Below, in pieces: positions 34,536-44,111 of a stretch of DNA of 64,000 nucleotides (position 1 is the first letter of the stretch; every line of letters starts with the position of its first letter). The DNA comes from an uncultured Victivallales bacterium. GTDB lineage: Bacteria > Verrucomicrobiota > Lentisphaeria > Victivallales > UBA1829. The translations under genes were made by a program, and so were the position numbers. The stretch covers positions 1 to 64,000 of the forward strand of contig CAKUDG010000017.1 in assembly GCA_934644965.1 (NCBI GenBank). Direction: 5' to 3'. The notes below the pieces were generated by a model. That model was given only the letters and a program-made list of their open reading frames with translations. It did no database searches and was not told where the DNA came from.

Positions 34536-35119
34536 AAAAGAAAACAATGGCACTGATGATGGCAGCCGCATTTTTCGGCGCGGCCGGATCCTCGGCGGAA
34601 AACGTGAAAATGCAGAAGGCGGAAACGGAGCCGGGCAAAATCCTGATCGCCTATTACTCGTGGAGCGGCAATACCCGTTACGCGGCGGAACAGATTCAGA
34701 AGATGACCGGGGGGACGATTTTTGAAATCAAACCAGCGAAGGCGTATCCGTCCGACTACAGCGCGTGCGTCGATCAGGCGAAACAGGAGTGCCGTGACGA
34801 GTTCAAACCGGAACTGGCAACGAAAGTCGCGGATTTTGCGAAATACGATGTCATCTTCGTCGGCACGCCGAACTGGTGGAGCACGATGGCGCCTCCGGTT
34901 CGGAGCTTCCTCTCCAGCTATGACTTCAGCGGCAAGACCGTGATTCCCTTCGTCACCCACGGCAGCGGCGGGATGGCCCGCTGCGAGCGCGATATGCAGA
35001 AAGCCTGTCCGAAGGCGGCATTTTTCGGAAAGGGCGGCGCGTTCTCCGGCGGAAGCATCCGGAATGCGGGAGATGCTTTGCGCAAGTGGGTCGATGAAGT
35101 CGTGAAAATCCGCAAATAA
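34532..35119 (+). CDS. Exported flavodoxin
   Basis: 195 aa. N-terminal signal peptide (MKKKTMALMMAAAFFGAAGS, cleavage near SSAE) ahead of a flavodoxin_4 domain. The FMN phosphate loop is AYYSWSGNTRYAAEQI; later signatures are VIFVGTPNWWSTMAPPVRSF and VTHGSGGMARCERDM. AGGAGG precedes the ATG. Flavodoxins are normally cytoplasmic electron carriers, so an exported one suggests periplasmic flavin-dependent redox work with the other operon products. Confidence 0.88.
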   Translation: MKKKTMALMMAAAFFGAAGSSAENVKMQKAETEPGKILIAYYSWSGNTRYAAEQIQKMTGGTIFEIKPAKAYPSDYSACVDQAKQECRDEFKPELATKVADFAKYDVIFVGTPNWWSTMAPPVRSFLSSYDFSGKTVIPFVTHGSGGMARCERDMQKACPKAAFFGKGGAFSGGSIRNAGDALRKWVDEVVKIRK

Positions 35120-35139
35120 TCGGGAGGATTCCCACCACC

Positions 35140-36453
35140 ATGGCGAGAGTCTCAGGCAAAATCTCCCTGCTTCTCCTGACGCTGCTTGGCATTCTTCCCC
35201 TTGCCGCGGAAGATTCTGAAGATTTTTCAAAGGAGTCCATGACATTCCTTTCCGCACGTCCTGCCGGGGTACAGGAACAGAGCGCGCAGGCAGTACGCAA
35301 TGCTCTTGACGGCAATCCCGAAGCATTGAATAAAATTCGCACCGGGATGCTTCAGGACACGGAAGCGCCCGCCGGGATCAGACTGGAGAACACCCATGTT
35401 GCCAATCGGAGAATCCGCTTCTATTTTCCCGGAAGCGTACCGGGAAAGGCGATCGTGCTTTATCTTCACGGCGGCGGCTGGACTCTCGGAGGATTGGAGG
35501 GGAGCGCCCGGTTCTGCGGCGATCTGGCAAAGGTCTCCGGGCTGGACGTGGCGACGCTCGACTACCGACTGGCTCCGGAACATCGCGCTCCCGCGGCGCT
35601 GGAGGACGTGCTTGCGGCAATCCGGATGCTCCGGGAGCGCGGATACCGGCGGATTTATCTTGCCGGCGACAGTGCTGGCGGCAATCTCGCCGCCAGCGCC
35701 GCATGGAAAGAGCGTTCGGGTATTGCGGGCGTAATCCTTTATTATCCGGTCGTGCTCGCGAAAAACGACCGTTCGGAATCATGGAGGAAATACGGAAAGG
35801 GATTCGGACTGGACGGAAGCCTGATGGAGGCGTTCAACGAATCGTATGCGCCGGGCGTTCTCGCGGACGATCCGGTGGTCTCTCCCCTGCTGGCAAAGGA
35901 GTTCTCCCTCTATCCGGAGACGCTGATCGTCGCGGCGGAGTGCGATGTGTTGCACGATCAGGGCAAGGCGTTTGCGGAACTTCTGAAAACGAACGGCATC
36001 CCGGTGACACATCGGACGCTTCCGGGGACGATTCATGCGTTCCTGACCTATCCGGGCATGGGAAACGCGTATCAGAAAGGTGTGCGTCTCGCAGCGGAAT
36101 TCCTGAAAAAAAAGGAGGCTCAAATGAAAAACTGCATTACGCCGGAGAGCATCGTGCGGATCTCGCGGATCGAAGTCGACCCCGCGCAGCTTCCGGAATA
36201 TCTTGCGCTGGTGACCGAATGCGGACGCGAATCCATGGTGAAGGAGCCGGGCGTCTATATGATGTATTCGATGCAGGAGAAAGCGCATCCGGAACGGATC
36301 ACGATTCTGGAGATTTACGCGGACCGGGCCGCCTATGAGCATCATGTTCAGACGCCGCATTTTCAGAAGTACAAGCAAACAACGCTGAAAATGGTCAGGC
36401 AGCTGGATCTGCTCGATCAGAATCCGCTCGTCCCGGAAATGAGGATGAAGTGA
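35140..36453 (+). CDS. Exported alpha/beta-hydrolase fused to an antibiotic-biosynthesis-monooxygenase domain
   Basis: 437 aa. Signal peptide (about 1-23). The HSL-type esterase domain has the oxyanion motif LYLHGGGWTLGG (about 107), nucleophile elbow LAGDSAGGNLAAS (about 177), an Asp in AAECDVLHDQG and His in GTIHAFLTY. After FLKKKEAQMKN a second domain (about 333-437) has the ABM fold: ISRIEVDPAQLPEYLALVTE, EPGVYMMYSM and IYADRAAYEHHVQTPHF, as in YgiN-type quinol monooxygenases. The internal MKNCITPE start preceded by AAAGGAGG hints that two genes fused, or that the second domain is also made alone. Confidence 0.88.
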   Translation: MARVSGKISLLLLTLLGILPLAAEDSEDFSKESMTFLSARPAGVQEQSAQAVRNALDGNPEALNKIRTGMLQDTEAPAGIRLENTHVANRRIRFYFPGSVPGKAIVLYLHGGGWTLGGLEGSARFCGDLAKVSGLDVATLDYRLAPEHRAPAALEDVLAAIRMLRERGYRRIYLAGDSAGGNLAASAAWKERSGIAGVILYYPVVLAKNDRSESWRKYGKGFGLDGSLMEAFNESYAPGVLADDPVVSPLLAKEFSLYPETLIVAAECDVLHDQGKAFAELLKTNGIPVTHRTLPGTIHAFLTYPGMGNAYQKGVRLAAEFLKKKEAQMKNCITPESIVRISRIEVDPAQLPEYLALVTECGRESMVKEPGVYMMYSMQEKAHPERITILEIYADRAAYEHHVQTPHFQKYKQTTLKMVRQLDLLDQNPLVPEMRMK

Positions 36454-36457
36454 TGCC

Positions 36458-37108
36458 ATGGACAGACGCGAATTTCTGAAAATGACACTGGCGGCAACGG
36501 CAGCTCTCGCCGGGAGTGCTGTTCTCGGAGGCACTCTGACACATGCAACCACAAACAGGAAAGGTGGAAAGATGAAAATACTGGTAATCACCGGCAGTCC
36601 CCGGAAGAACGGGAATTCCAGCACGCTTGCGGAACACTTCATCCGGGGAGCGGAAGAGGCCGGACACGAAGTCGTCCGTTTCGATGCCGCGTTCAAGGAG
36701 GTGCATCCCTGTATCGCCTGCAACAAATGCGGCATGAACGGAGAATGTGTGTTCAAGGACGATTTTGAATTTGTCCGGAAACACATCGTTGATGCCGGGA
36801 TGCTTGTGTTCGCCACCCCGATGTATTACTTCGGCATTTCCGCACAGATCAAAGCGGTGATCGACCGTTTCTATGCGATCAACGGCTCGATCCATGTCCC
36901 GAAAAAAGCCGCGCTCCTGATGACCTATGCCGACACAGGCGCCCGGAAAGCGGAAGCGATTCTGTCGCATTATCAAACGCTTCTGGGCTATCTGGGCTGG
37001 AGTGATGCGGGGCAGGTAATCGCCCCGGGCGTCTGGCAGGCAGGCGCGGTCCATCATACAAAGTATCCGGAACAGGCGTATCGGCTTGGGAAAAGCATCC
37101 GGCAGTGA
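36458..37108 (+). CDS. Tat-exported NADPH-dependent FMN reductase / flavodoxin-fold protein
   Basis: 216 aa. A twin-arginine signal begins MDRREFLKMTLAATAALAGS. The mature part is an iron-sulfur-flavoprotein-like domain with ITGSPRKNGNSSTLAEHFIR (FMN phosphate loop), a Cys cluster CIACNKCGMNGECVF and PMYYFGISAQIKAVIDRFYA. The cysteines could bind a 4Fe-4S cluster or be redox active. Tat export implies folding with cofactor before transport. It starts 5 bases after the preceding stop and overlaps the next frame region. Confidence 0.88.
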   Translation: MDRREFLKMTLAATAALAGSAVLGGTLTHATTNRKGGKMKILVITGSPRKNGNSSTLAEHFIRGAEEAGHEVVRFDAAFKEVHPCIACNKCGMNGECVFKDDFEFVRKHIVDAGMLVFATPMYYFGISAQIKAVIDRFYAINGSIHVPKKAALLMTYADTGARKAEAILSHYQTLLGYLGWSDAGQVIAPGVWQAGAVHHTKYPEQAYRLGKSIRQ

Positions 37109-37188
37109 ACGGGTGGGATTTCATCCGGTCACGGAAGAATCTTTCTCTCTCAGAAAACCAGTTATTGCAAGGAGGAGGAAACACGCGT

Positions 37189-38217
37189 ATGAACAGACGT
37201 GAATTCCTGAAAAGCATTTTGACGTTTTCCGCTCTTTTCCCGATCTCCCGACTTCTGGCGGGAACCGCAGCAGGGACTTCCGCCTCCGCAGGCACCGGCG
37301 CAAGCGCGGGCGCAGCCCCGGGAAAGGAGGGGATCCCGAAGGTGTATTTCACTTCGGAAATCTCTCCGGAATCCGTGATCCGCATGTACGGGGTTCTGGG
37401 GCTTCCGCTGCCGGGGAAGGTGGCGGTGAAGGTGCATTCCGGGGAAAAAGGGAATCAGAATTATCTTCGTCCGGAATTTCTGCGTCCGATGGTGGAAGCG
37501 GTCAGGGGGACGGTCGTGGAGTGCAACACCGCGTACGAGGGAGAGCGGAATTCCACAGGGAAACACCGGAAACTCCTGGAGGAGCATGGATGGACGAAGC
37601 TCTTCCATGTCGATCTGATGGATGCTGAAGGACCCGATATGGAACTGCCCGTTTCCGGGGGAAAGATCCTGAAACGCAATTACGTCGGGAAGAATATGGC
37701 GAACTACAACTCCATGCTGGTGCTCTCGCATTTCAAGGGGCATCCGGTTGCGGGGTACGGCGGAGCGCTGAAACAGCTTTCCATCGGCTGCGCTTCGACC
37801 CGGGGGAAAGCGCTGATCCATTCGGGCGGAGTATCCGGAGACCAGGTGGAATGCTGGAATCACATGGCTTCTCCTGAGGTGTTCGGAGATGCCATGGCGG
37901 AAGCGGCGGGGACAATCGTCGATTATTTCAAGGGCAGAATCGCCTTTGTCAATATGCTCTGCAATCTTTCAGTCGACTGCGACTGCTGTGCCGTGGCGGA
38001 AAATCCCTGCATGAAGGATATCGGAATCCTTTCCTCTGCCGACCCCGTCGCGCTCGATCAGGCATGCATGGATCTGATCCGCAACTCAAACGATCCCGGG
38101 CGCGATCATTTTCTTGAGCGGGTGGACTCCCGGAAAGGAACCCGGGTCATCGACAGCGCCGCGGCAGGAGGAGTCGGGAAGAAACAATACCATCTCGTCA
38201 GAATCGCCTCCTCCTGA
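37189..38217 (+). CDS. Tat-exported DUF362 protein
   Basis: 342 aa. It begins MNRREFLKSILTFSALFPIS, a Tat-type signal much like the preceding gene's, followed by a Gly/Ala/Ser-rich linker. The DUF362 domain shows KVAVKVHSGEKGNQNYLRPE, LSHFKGHPVAGYGGALKQLS and a Cys-rich VDCDCCAVAENPCMKDIGIL where a ferredoxin-like site often sits. DUF362 proteins are poorly understood. The start is set by AAGGAGGAGG; the frame is open 28 codons further up. Last gene of the LysR-linked operon. Confidence 0.88.
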   Translation: MNRREFLKSILTFSALFPISRLLAGTAAGTSASAGTGASAGAAPGKEGIPKVYFTSEISPESVIRMYGVLGLPLPGKVAVKVHSGEKGNQNYLRPEFLRPMVEAVRGTVVECNTAYEGERNSTGKHRKLLEEHGWTKLFHVDLMDAEGPDMELPVSGGKILKRNYVGKNMANYNSMLVLSHFKGHPVAGYGGALKQLSIGCASTRGKALIHSGGVSGDQVECWNHMASPEVFGDAMAEAAGTIVDYFKGRIAFVNMLCNLSVDCDCCAVAENPCMKDIGILSSADPVALDQACMDLIRNSNDPGRDHFLERVDSRKGTRVIDSAAAGGVGKKQYHLVRIASS

Positions 38218-38406
38218 ACTTTCACCTTTCCCCGGGCGCTTGTCTCCTCCTCCTCCATTCCCCGCGTCCGGGGGCGCGCTTTCCGCTGCTGGGAAAATAG
38301 GCCGAAGCGGAAGAAGAGCTTCCCCTCCCCCGGGAAAGAGAACCGTGCGGAAGATGGATCCGACGGGTCGGAACAGACAGTTTCAGGAAGACGCTCTTTC
38401 AGAGAT

Positions 38407-41400
38407 TCAGAACCTCTTTCTTCCTTTTTCCTTTGCCCGGGCGAGGGCGGAGGAGAGAGAACGTTTTTCCTGAGATAGGCGGTTTTCTCCAGGGGATCCG
38501 GAGCTTTTCCCATCTCCGCTTCCTCCGGGAATCCCGGAGCCCGGAGTCAGGGCGGGAGGATGAGCGGACTCCTTCCCTCCGTTTCCGCTTTCCGCCCCCT
38601 TTTCTTCTTCGGGATCGGAGAGGGGCTTCCCCTGACGTTTCCGGAGACGCGGGAGCCGGAGCGGCCAGAAATTGCGTCTGCCTTTTTCTGTTCCGTCCGT
38701 TTTTTTTCTTTCTTTTCTTTCCCCTGCATCCGCATTCGTTGCAATGGCTTCTTTTATCTGCCGGAGGATCGGGAGCCTTCCCAGTCCGAGACGGAGCCAG
38801 GCGATTTCCAGCAACAGAAACAGCGCCGCCAGAAACGCCGCAAGATGATGAAGTGGAAGGCTTCTTTGCTGCGGGCGGATATCCCGGAAGATTCCCTCCA
38901 TGTCCAGACGTTCCTTCCCGCCGGTGGTTTCCGCGATGCGTTCGAGCGTTTTCCTGCCGCGTGCGGGATCGGTTTCAGGGCGGAACTCCTCCGGATAAAT
39001 CCGGGTGAACACGCCCGCAGGAACGGCATGGGAACCGGAAAGTGGCGAAGAGAGGGACGAGGAGAAAGACGAGGACGCATCCGGCGCAGATTTTTCCTCT
39101 CTGAATCGTGTTTCCACAAAGCAGGAAAGAATTCCCGATTCGGGGAGGGGGATCTGACAACGCAAAGTATCTTTGGTGCTCCATTCAAAGGGGAAAGACC
39201 TGCTTTCCGTTGTTTCCGCATCTTCATGAATTGTGCGGAGTTCAGGCAGGGAGATGAAAGGGTCCCGCTTCCGGTCCGGATCGAGTTCCAGCGTGATGAG
39301 CGCAGAGCCGTTCAGGGATTCGGAACGAACGAAGAACGCGTCTCCGGGGAGGTCTTCCGCTTTTCCTGCGAGCCAGCGGAGAACGGAAAGGTAGATTTCC
39401 GAACTTCCCTTCCAGGCGGCAAAGGGGCCGGAAAATTCGCCGTCGACTTCATTTGTGAAGACGGCCACGCGCCCGCATCCCCGCTGCCAGAATGCCATGA
39501 CCGGAGCCCGGAAGGAATCGCCCGTAATGAGTCCGGCGGATGCGCCGGGCTTGAGATAGGTGAGATTGAATCCGCCGATATCCGGAGGATCTCCGGGAGG
39601 TGGAGGCAGGAGGAGGAGGAGATCTTCCGATTTCAGGACAGGTGTCCGATCCGTCTGAAACGCGTTGCGGAAGATGCTGATCGCCTCCTGGGAGAAGAGG
39701 CGCGGCAGTTCCATGGGTGTTTCCGCGAAATGGAGATTGCCGCCGCCGAGTTCGGCGATTTCACTCAGGAGCTGGGCGTCCGAGTCCAAAGGGGTCCCGA
39801 GCCCGATGACGCTCAGGGTGATGCCGTTGGAGCGGAGGTGCCCGATGAGTTTTCTGTATTCGCCCGGCTCCTCTGAATCCGAGGCGTCTGCAAAAAGAAT
39901 GATGTGCCGTGTGCCCGATTCCTCCGTCAGGAGCATGGCGGCCGCCCGGCTCAGGGCTTCAAAGACGTAGATTCCTCCGCCCATTGCCTGGATCTGGCGG
40001 ATTCTGCCTGCCAGGGAGGGCTTTTCGTCTTCCCTGACCGCGACGAGAGGCAGAACAACGTGAGCTTTGGAGTCAACCGCCAGGACTCCAATCCTGTCTC
40101 CATCGGAGAGCAGCTCCAGAAGAGAGGCCGTTCCGTGATTGGCAAGGTCCATTTTCGTCCGGCCGTCCGGAGTTCCCGCGGACATGCTTCCGCTCCGGTC
40201 GAGAGCCACGATCACCGAGGTCTTCAGACGGCGATGCTCCTTCCGCAGCTCCATGCTCACCGGCAGCACGGACTCCAGAGGAGAGGCAAAATACCCTCCG
40301 GTTCCGAAACTTGTACGTCCTCCGGTCATCATCAGCGCTCCACCGGCGTCCTCCACAAAGTGCTTCAAGGCGGTCTGTCCGCGGAATCCGATTTTGTCCG
40401 CGGGGACGTTCTCAAGCACCACCGCGCTGAAACGGGAGAGGACGGCGGAAGTCCATTCCATTTTTTCCGGCGGGATGGCCAGAACGCTGAGACCTCCCTC
40501 CCGGGCCAGCTCCGGGAAGCGCGACTGCCCGGCCCCGACGATCAAAACCGGTTTCGGCCCGTCCACCCGGGTCACCGCCCGTGCAACATTGTTTTCCGGA
40601 TGCGGATCCCCCGCAGCCGGGCCGATCTGTAAACGGTAGACGGCGTTCCCCGCACGCTCGATCCTGTCCTGGAAAGACAGGCGGTGTGTTCCCGCTTTCA
40701 GGGGAATCTTCCCGGAGGCGACAACGGTTTCCGTATCGCGCGTCAGCTGATATTCCAGAATCCCGTCCGCAGGCAGAATGACCGAAGCTGAAAACTGGAA
40801 GGCCTCTCCGGGCGCGCTTTCCAGAGGCGCGTCCAGTGAAAGCACCGCCATGTCGTTCCCGGAAGAGGCGGAATCCATGAGACGGTAGTCGATCGGAATT
40901 CCGCGTCCCGCGGCCAGGGCGGCCGCGTCGAAAGGCGGAACCCCGTTCCAGAGTCCGTCGCTCAGAATGAGAATCCTCCCCCCGCCTGCTGCTCTCCATC
41001 CCGGCGCTTCCGCTCCTCCCCCTGTGAAGGCCAGAGCTTTTTCCAGCGCGTCCGCCAGATTGGAGGAAGTTCCCGAATGCCAGGCTCTGAAATTTTCAAA
41101 TGCGCTGTCTTCCGCAGATTTCTCCAATGCGCTTTCCCCGGAAAAGGAAAACAGTACAAGGCGGTCCTGCGGAGAACGGGTTTTCTCCAGAATCCCGATC
41201 AGTTCCTTCTGATGTTCCCCCGCTTCCGGAGACAGGGACAAAGAACGGTCCGCCAGCACGAGAAGAGTCCCTCCCGGACGCTCCAGGCAGAGCCTCGGCT
41301 CCGCCAGCGCCAGAATGACCAGGATCATCCCAGCAAAACGCAAAAGATCCGGAATCTTTTCCCGGGTCCGCAGAAAGAAATACCACCCCGGAATCACCGG

Positions 41401-41445
41401 GAGCAGCAGTATCAGCCAGAAGGAGGAGAGAAATTCAAGATGCAT
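38407..41445 (-). CDS. Large membrane protein with two VWA domains (BatB/YegL-like)
   Basis: 1012 aa. Two N-terminal membrane segments, then a first VWA domain with VLADRSLSLSPEAG, a middle GATase1-like strand (PVLIVGAGQSRFPELA), and a second VWA domain with a canonical MIDAS VIVALDRSGSMSAGTPDG (about 415). Another membrane segment (LAAFLAALFLLLEIAWL, about 885) precedes a charged 100-residue cytoplasmic tail. The first 11 bases overlap the end of the upstream BatA-like gene. Such pairs accompany MoxR ATPases and may act in envelope assembly or stress; no MoxR is in the window. Confidence 0.88.
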   Translation of the reverse strand: MHLEFLSSFWLILLLPVIPGWYFFLRTREKIPDLLRFAGMILVILALAEPRLCLERPGGTLLVLADRSLSLSPEAGEHQKELIGILEKTRSPQDRLVLFSFSGESALEKSAEDSAFENFRAWHSGTSSNLADALEKALAFTGGGAEAPGWRAAGGGRILILSDGLWNGVPPFDAAALAAGRGIPIDYRLMDSASSGNDMAVLSLDAPLESAPGEAFQFSASVILPADGILEYQLTRDTETVVASGKIPLKAGTHRLSFQDRIERAGNAVYRLQIGPAAGDPHPENNVARAVTRVDGPKPVLIVGAGQSRFPELAREGGLSVLAIPPEKMEWTSAVLSRFSAVVLENVPADKIGFRGQTALKHFVEDAGGALMMTGGRTSFGTGGYFASPLESVLPVSMELRKEHRRLKTSVIVALDRSGSMSAGTPDGRTKMDLANHGTASLLELLSDGDRIGVLAVDSKAHVVLPLVAVREDEKPSLAGRIRQIQAMGGGIYVFEALSRAAAMLLTEESGTRHIILFADASDSEEPGEYRKLIGHLRSNGITLSVIGLGTPLDSDAQLLSEIAELGGGNLHFAETPMELPRLFSQEAISIFRNAFQTDRTPVLKSEDLLLLLPPPPGDPPDIGGFNLTYLKPGASAGLITGDSFRAPVMAFWQRGCGRVAVFTNEVDGEFSGPFAAWKGSSEIYLSVLRWLAGKAEDLPGDAFFVRSESLNGSALITLELDPDRKRDPFISLPELRTIHEDAETTESRSFPFEWSTKDTLRCQIPLPESGILSCFVETRFREEKSAPDASSSFSSSLSSPLSGSHAVPAGVFTRIYPEEFRPETDPARGRKTLERIAETTGGKERLDMEGIFRDIRPQQRSLPLHHLAAFLAALFLLLEIAWLRLGLGRLPILRQIKEAIATNADAGERKERKKTDGTEKGRRNFWPLRLPRLRKRQGKPLSDPEEEKGAESGNGGKESAHPPALTPGSGIPGGSGDGKSSGSPGENRLSQEKRSLSSALARAKEKGRKRF

Positions 41446-43519
41446 GATGGAGTTTCTCCTTCTCTTTTCCCTTCCCCCCGGACCGGAGGATCAGTCCCGC
41501 GCGCAGTGCCAGAAGCGCCAGAGCCGCCAGGAGGAACATCCAGGCGTCGTCCCTGCGCAGAAGCCGTGCTCCGATGGAATCCGCAAGCGCTCCGCCTCCC
41601 GGAGCGATTTCGGCTTCCGCTCTTCCGGAAACCGATCCGGAAAGATCGGATTCCTCCGGAGAAACGCGCAGAACGGAAAGCATTCCCAGGTCTTTTCCCG
41701 TTTTCCCGTCGGAGACTCGGTACAAGCCGGGCGCATCCGCCAGAAATTTCCCTTTTCCCTCCCGGAGAGGCACGTGCGCGCTTCTCCCCTCATCATCCGC
41801 GGGAAACAACGCATCTTCCTCTTCATTTGTTCCTTCTTCCGTCTTTCCTTCCGCTTCTTTCGGCGGATTCTTTCCCCGCTTTTCCATTGCCGGATTCCCG
41901 TTTCTTCCGCTTCCGCCGACGGCAGAGAATGCCGCGGGACGGATTTCCAGGACCTCTCTCCCCGGAAAACAGCATTCGACAATTTCACCCTGTCTGAGAT
42001 TCCTTGCCGCAAAGCCCTCCATGTCCTTTTTCCGAAGCTCCATGAGATTCCTCATGAGAAGCGGCCAGAGCGCCGTCCTGTGGAGATTCGACCGTTCCGG
42101 AATGTAATTCATCAGGAAAGCCTTCGGGGCTCCGGGCAGGAGAATTTCCCCCAGAAGAGGCACCCCGCCGCAGGAGAGCAGCGGAACAGCCTTCCGTGAA
42201 CTCTCCGGAGAAAAAATCCCGGGAACAACCGCCCAGCGGAAAAAATCCCGGAAGGAAAGATCCTTCAGAAGCGGATGTCCCTTCTCCGGAATATAGGGAC
42301 CATGAAAGATTTCAGCTTTTCCCGGATCTCCGGAAAGGAAAAGCATTTTCCATGCGCCGGGGATCGGAATGCCTGCGGGATTGTCCGTCAGAATCAGATG
42401 CGCCTTGTCCGGGGAGGAACGCAGAGCCTCCGGTTCGAGGGCGCGGAGAGTCTTTTCCGCAAGAGATTCCAGAGGGGAATTCTTCCGGAAATCAAGTCCG
42501 ATCCTCAGCGGCGGACGGGCGTCTGAAAGGAGGATGACGGAATCATCGCCGGCCAGAGCGCCTCCAGGACTCAGCCTTACGAGGAAAGGAGCCGACGTCA
42601 TGCGCGGAAAACGGAAGACGGCATGCACCCTTTCCCGTGCTTCAGCGGAAAGTTCCTGCTCCGCCACAGGAAGCCCGGAAAAGGACCCCGCATCCTGTCC
42701 CTCGAAAAAAGAGAGTTTCAAACGGACGGGGGAATCGGAGAAATTGACCGCTTCCACAAAGAACTCCTCCTGGAAATTCTCATAATCACGCCGTCTGGAG
42801 GCATTGACAATTCCATAATTCGGTTCATATCCACCGACGGCCCGCCAGTCCACTTCCGGCGGCTTCTTCCATCTGCTTCCATTCCCCCCATCCCCCCCTT
42901 CTTCTTTTTCTTCCTCCCCTCCATTCATCAGGGAGGAATCCTTTCTGACCCGTTCCGGCATGAAATCACTGAAAAAGAGGATTCTTCCTTTGCCGGAAGC
43001 AATCAGGGAAGCCAGGGCGAAACTTTTCCTGAAGTCGTGGGCTCCGTGCCGGGGAGTCCAGCTCTCGATCCGGGAGACGGCCTCTTCCCAGGAGATCGGG
43101 ACAAGATTGGCAGCAACGGGATGCGGACCTGTGAAAATCAGCACAATTCCATCCTGTTTCCCCGCCTTCGCCATGGCAAGGAACTCTTTCCTGACGGCTT
43201 CCTTCACGGATTCCCTGCCCATCGAGGCGGAACTGTCCAGAATGATCACGATTTTTTCCGCTCTTCCCGCATCCGAACAGCCCGGTCCCGCCGCTGCGCA
43301 GACCAGACAGGAGGCGGCAAGCAGTTCCAGCAACAGAAGAAGATTGTTTTCCAGACGGGAAAAGCGCCTCCCTTCCCCTGCCGATATTCCGGGCGAACGC
43401 CAGAGAAAGAGCGCGCTCACTTCCTTTCTGCGGTATCTCCGCCTGAGCCAGTACAGCGCCAGAATGGCTACAGGGAAAAACACTCCGCTCCACAGGACCG
43501 CCGTCAATGAAAAACTCAT
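41435..43519 (-). CDS. BatA-domain membrane protein with VWA domain
   Basis: 694 aa. N-terminal BatA region with membrane segments around 8-25 and 60-78, then a VWA domain with MIDAS ILDSSASMGRESV. A Glu/Gly-rich loop (EEEKEEGGDGGNGS) and a long extracytoplasmic part follow, with a final membrane segment (DDAWMFLLAALALLALRAGL). It is the first gene of a two-gene unit with the 1012-aa protein and overlaps it by 11 bases. Confidence 0.88.
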   Translation of the reverse strand: MSFSLTAVLWSGVFFPVAILALYWLRRRYRRKEVSALFLWRSPGISAGEGRRFSRLENNLLLLLELLAASCLVCAAAGPGCSDAGRAEKIVIILDSSASMGRESVKEAVRKEFLAMAKAGKQDGIVLIFTGPHPVAANLVPISWEEAVSRIESWTPRHGAHDFRKSFALASLIASGKGRILFFSDFMPERVRKDSSLMNGGEEEKEEGGDGGNGSRWKKPPEVDWRAVGGYEPNYGIVNASRRRDYENFQEEFFVEAVNFSDSPVRLKLSFFEGQDAGSFSGLPVAEQELSAEARERVHAVFRFPRMTSAPFLVRLSPGGALAGDDSVILLSDARPPLRIGLDFRKNSPLESLAEKTLRALEPEALRSSPDKAHLILTDNPAGIPIPGAWKMLFLSGDPGKAEIFHGPYIPEKGHPLLKDLSFRDFFRWAVVPGIFSPESSRKAVPLLSCGGVPLLGEILLPGAPKAFLMNYIPERSNLHRTALWPLLMRNLMELRKKDMEGFAARNLRQGEIVECCFPGREVLEIRPAAFSAVGGSGRNGNPAMEKRGKNPPKEAEGKTEEGTNEEEDALFPADDEGRSAHVPLREGKGKFLADAPGLYRVSDGKTGKDLGMLSVLRVSPEESDLSGSVSGRAEAEIAPGGGALADSIGARLLRRDDAWMFLLAALALLALRAGLILRSGGKGKEKEKLHHAS

Positions 43520-44111
43520 GGAAACGCCTTTCCCCGATTCGATTCAACACTTCTGTTCCGCCTGCTGCCGCGGCGGCACATCCCTTCTCTCCCCGCCGTC
43601 GTTCGCTCAGGCGATGCCGCAGATGCCGCAAATTCGCTAATTTTAATAAAATAAAATGGAAATACAATCCTGGATTCCGTTCCGGAGGAACAATACCCCT
43701 GGAAAACTCCGATGCAAACGCCTGGAAAGTGATTTCCTTTGAATTTTGATTCTGAAAAAGGAAGCAGTTCCCCCTCCCTCTCAGGCTGTTCTTCTGCAGT
43801 TTCCCTGCAGCGGGGGGATGAAAAGCGCTAGGAGAAGGGGAAAAAAAGAGCGCGTGATTTCGTGTCAGACATTGCGCCGCACAGCCTGCCGGCGGAAAGG
43901 ATTCCACCGACACATGAAAATTCAGGATCCCCGCCAGAGAGGACTTCTCCGGCATTTCCTCCGGAATCCTTCCGGGAAGGAAGATCCGGAAAAATTTTTT
44001 CTTTTTTTGCATTTTTTACAATAAACGGACTGGAAAAGACGTTAGAGAAGTGTTACAGGCACCGTAAAAAACAGGAATCATCTTTCAACCAGTAGTGGAG
44101 AATCCCCTCTT
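43520..44111. other. Divergent intergenic region before the type II secretion operon
   Basis: It holds the minus-strand VWA promoter and, on the + strand, TACAAT at 44017-44022 as a candidate -10 box for the secretion operon without a clear -35. A long minus frame runs through it from the VWA gene but has no start signals. Nothing else was seen. Confidence 0.45.
43640..43667 (-). promoter_or_regulatory. Promoter for the BatA/VWA pair
   Basis: On the minus strand TTGTAT (43662-43667) and TAAAAT (43640-43645) are 16 bases apart, about 120 bases before the start codon. Confidence 0.5.

Noticed and set aside
42966..44012. Long minus frame spanning the VWA gene start and the upstream gap
   Set aside because: It is in another frame than the VWA gene and has no start signals or motifs.
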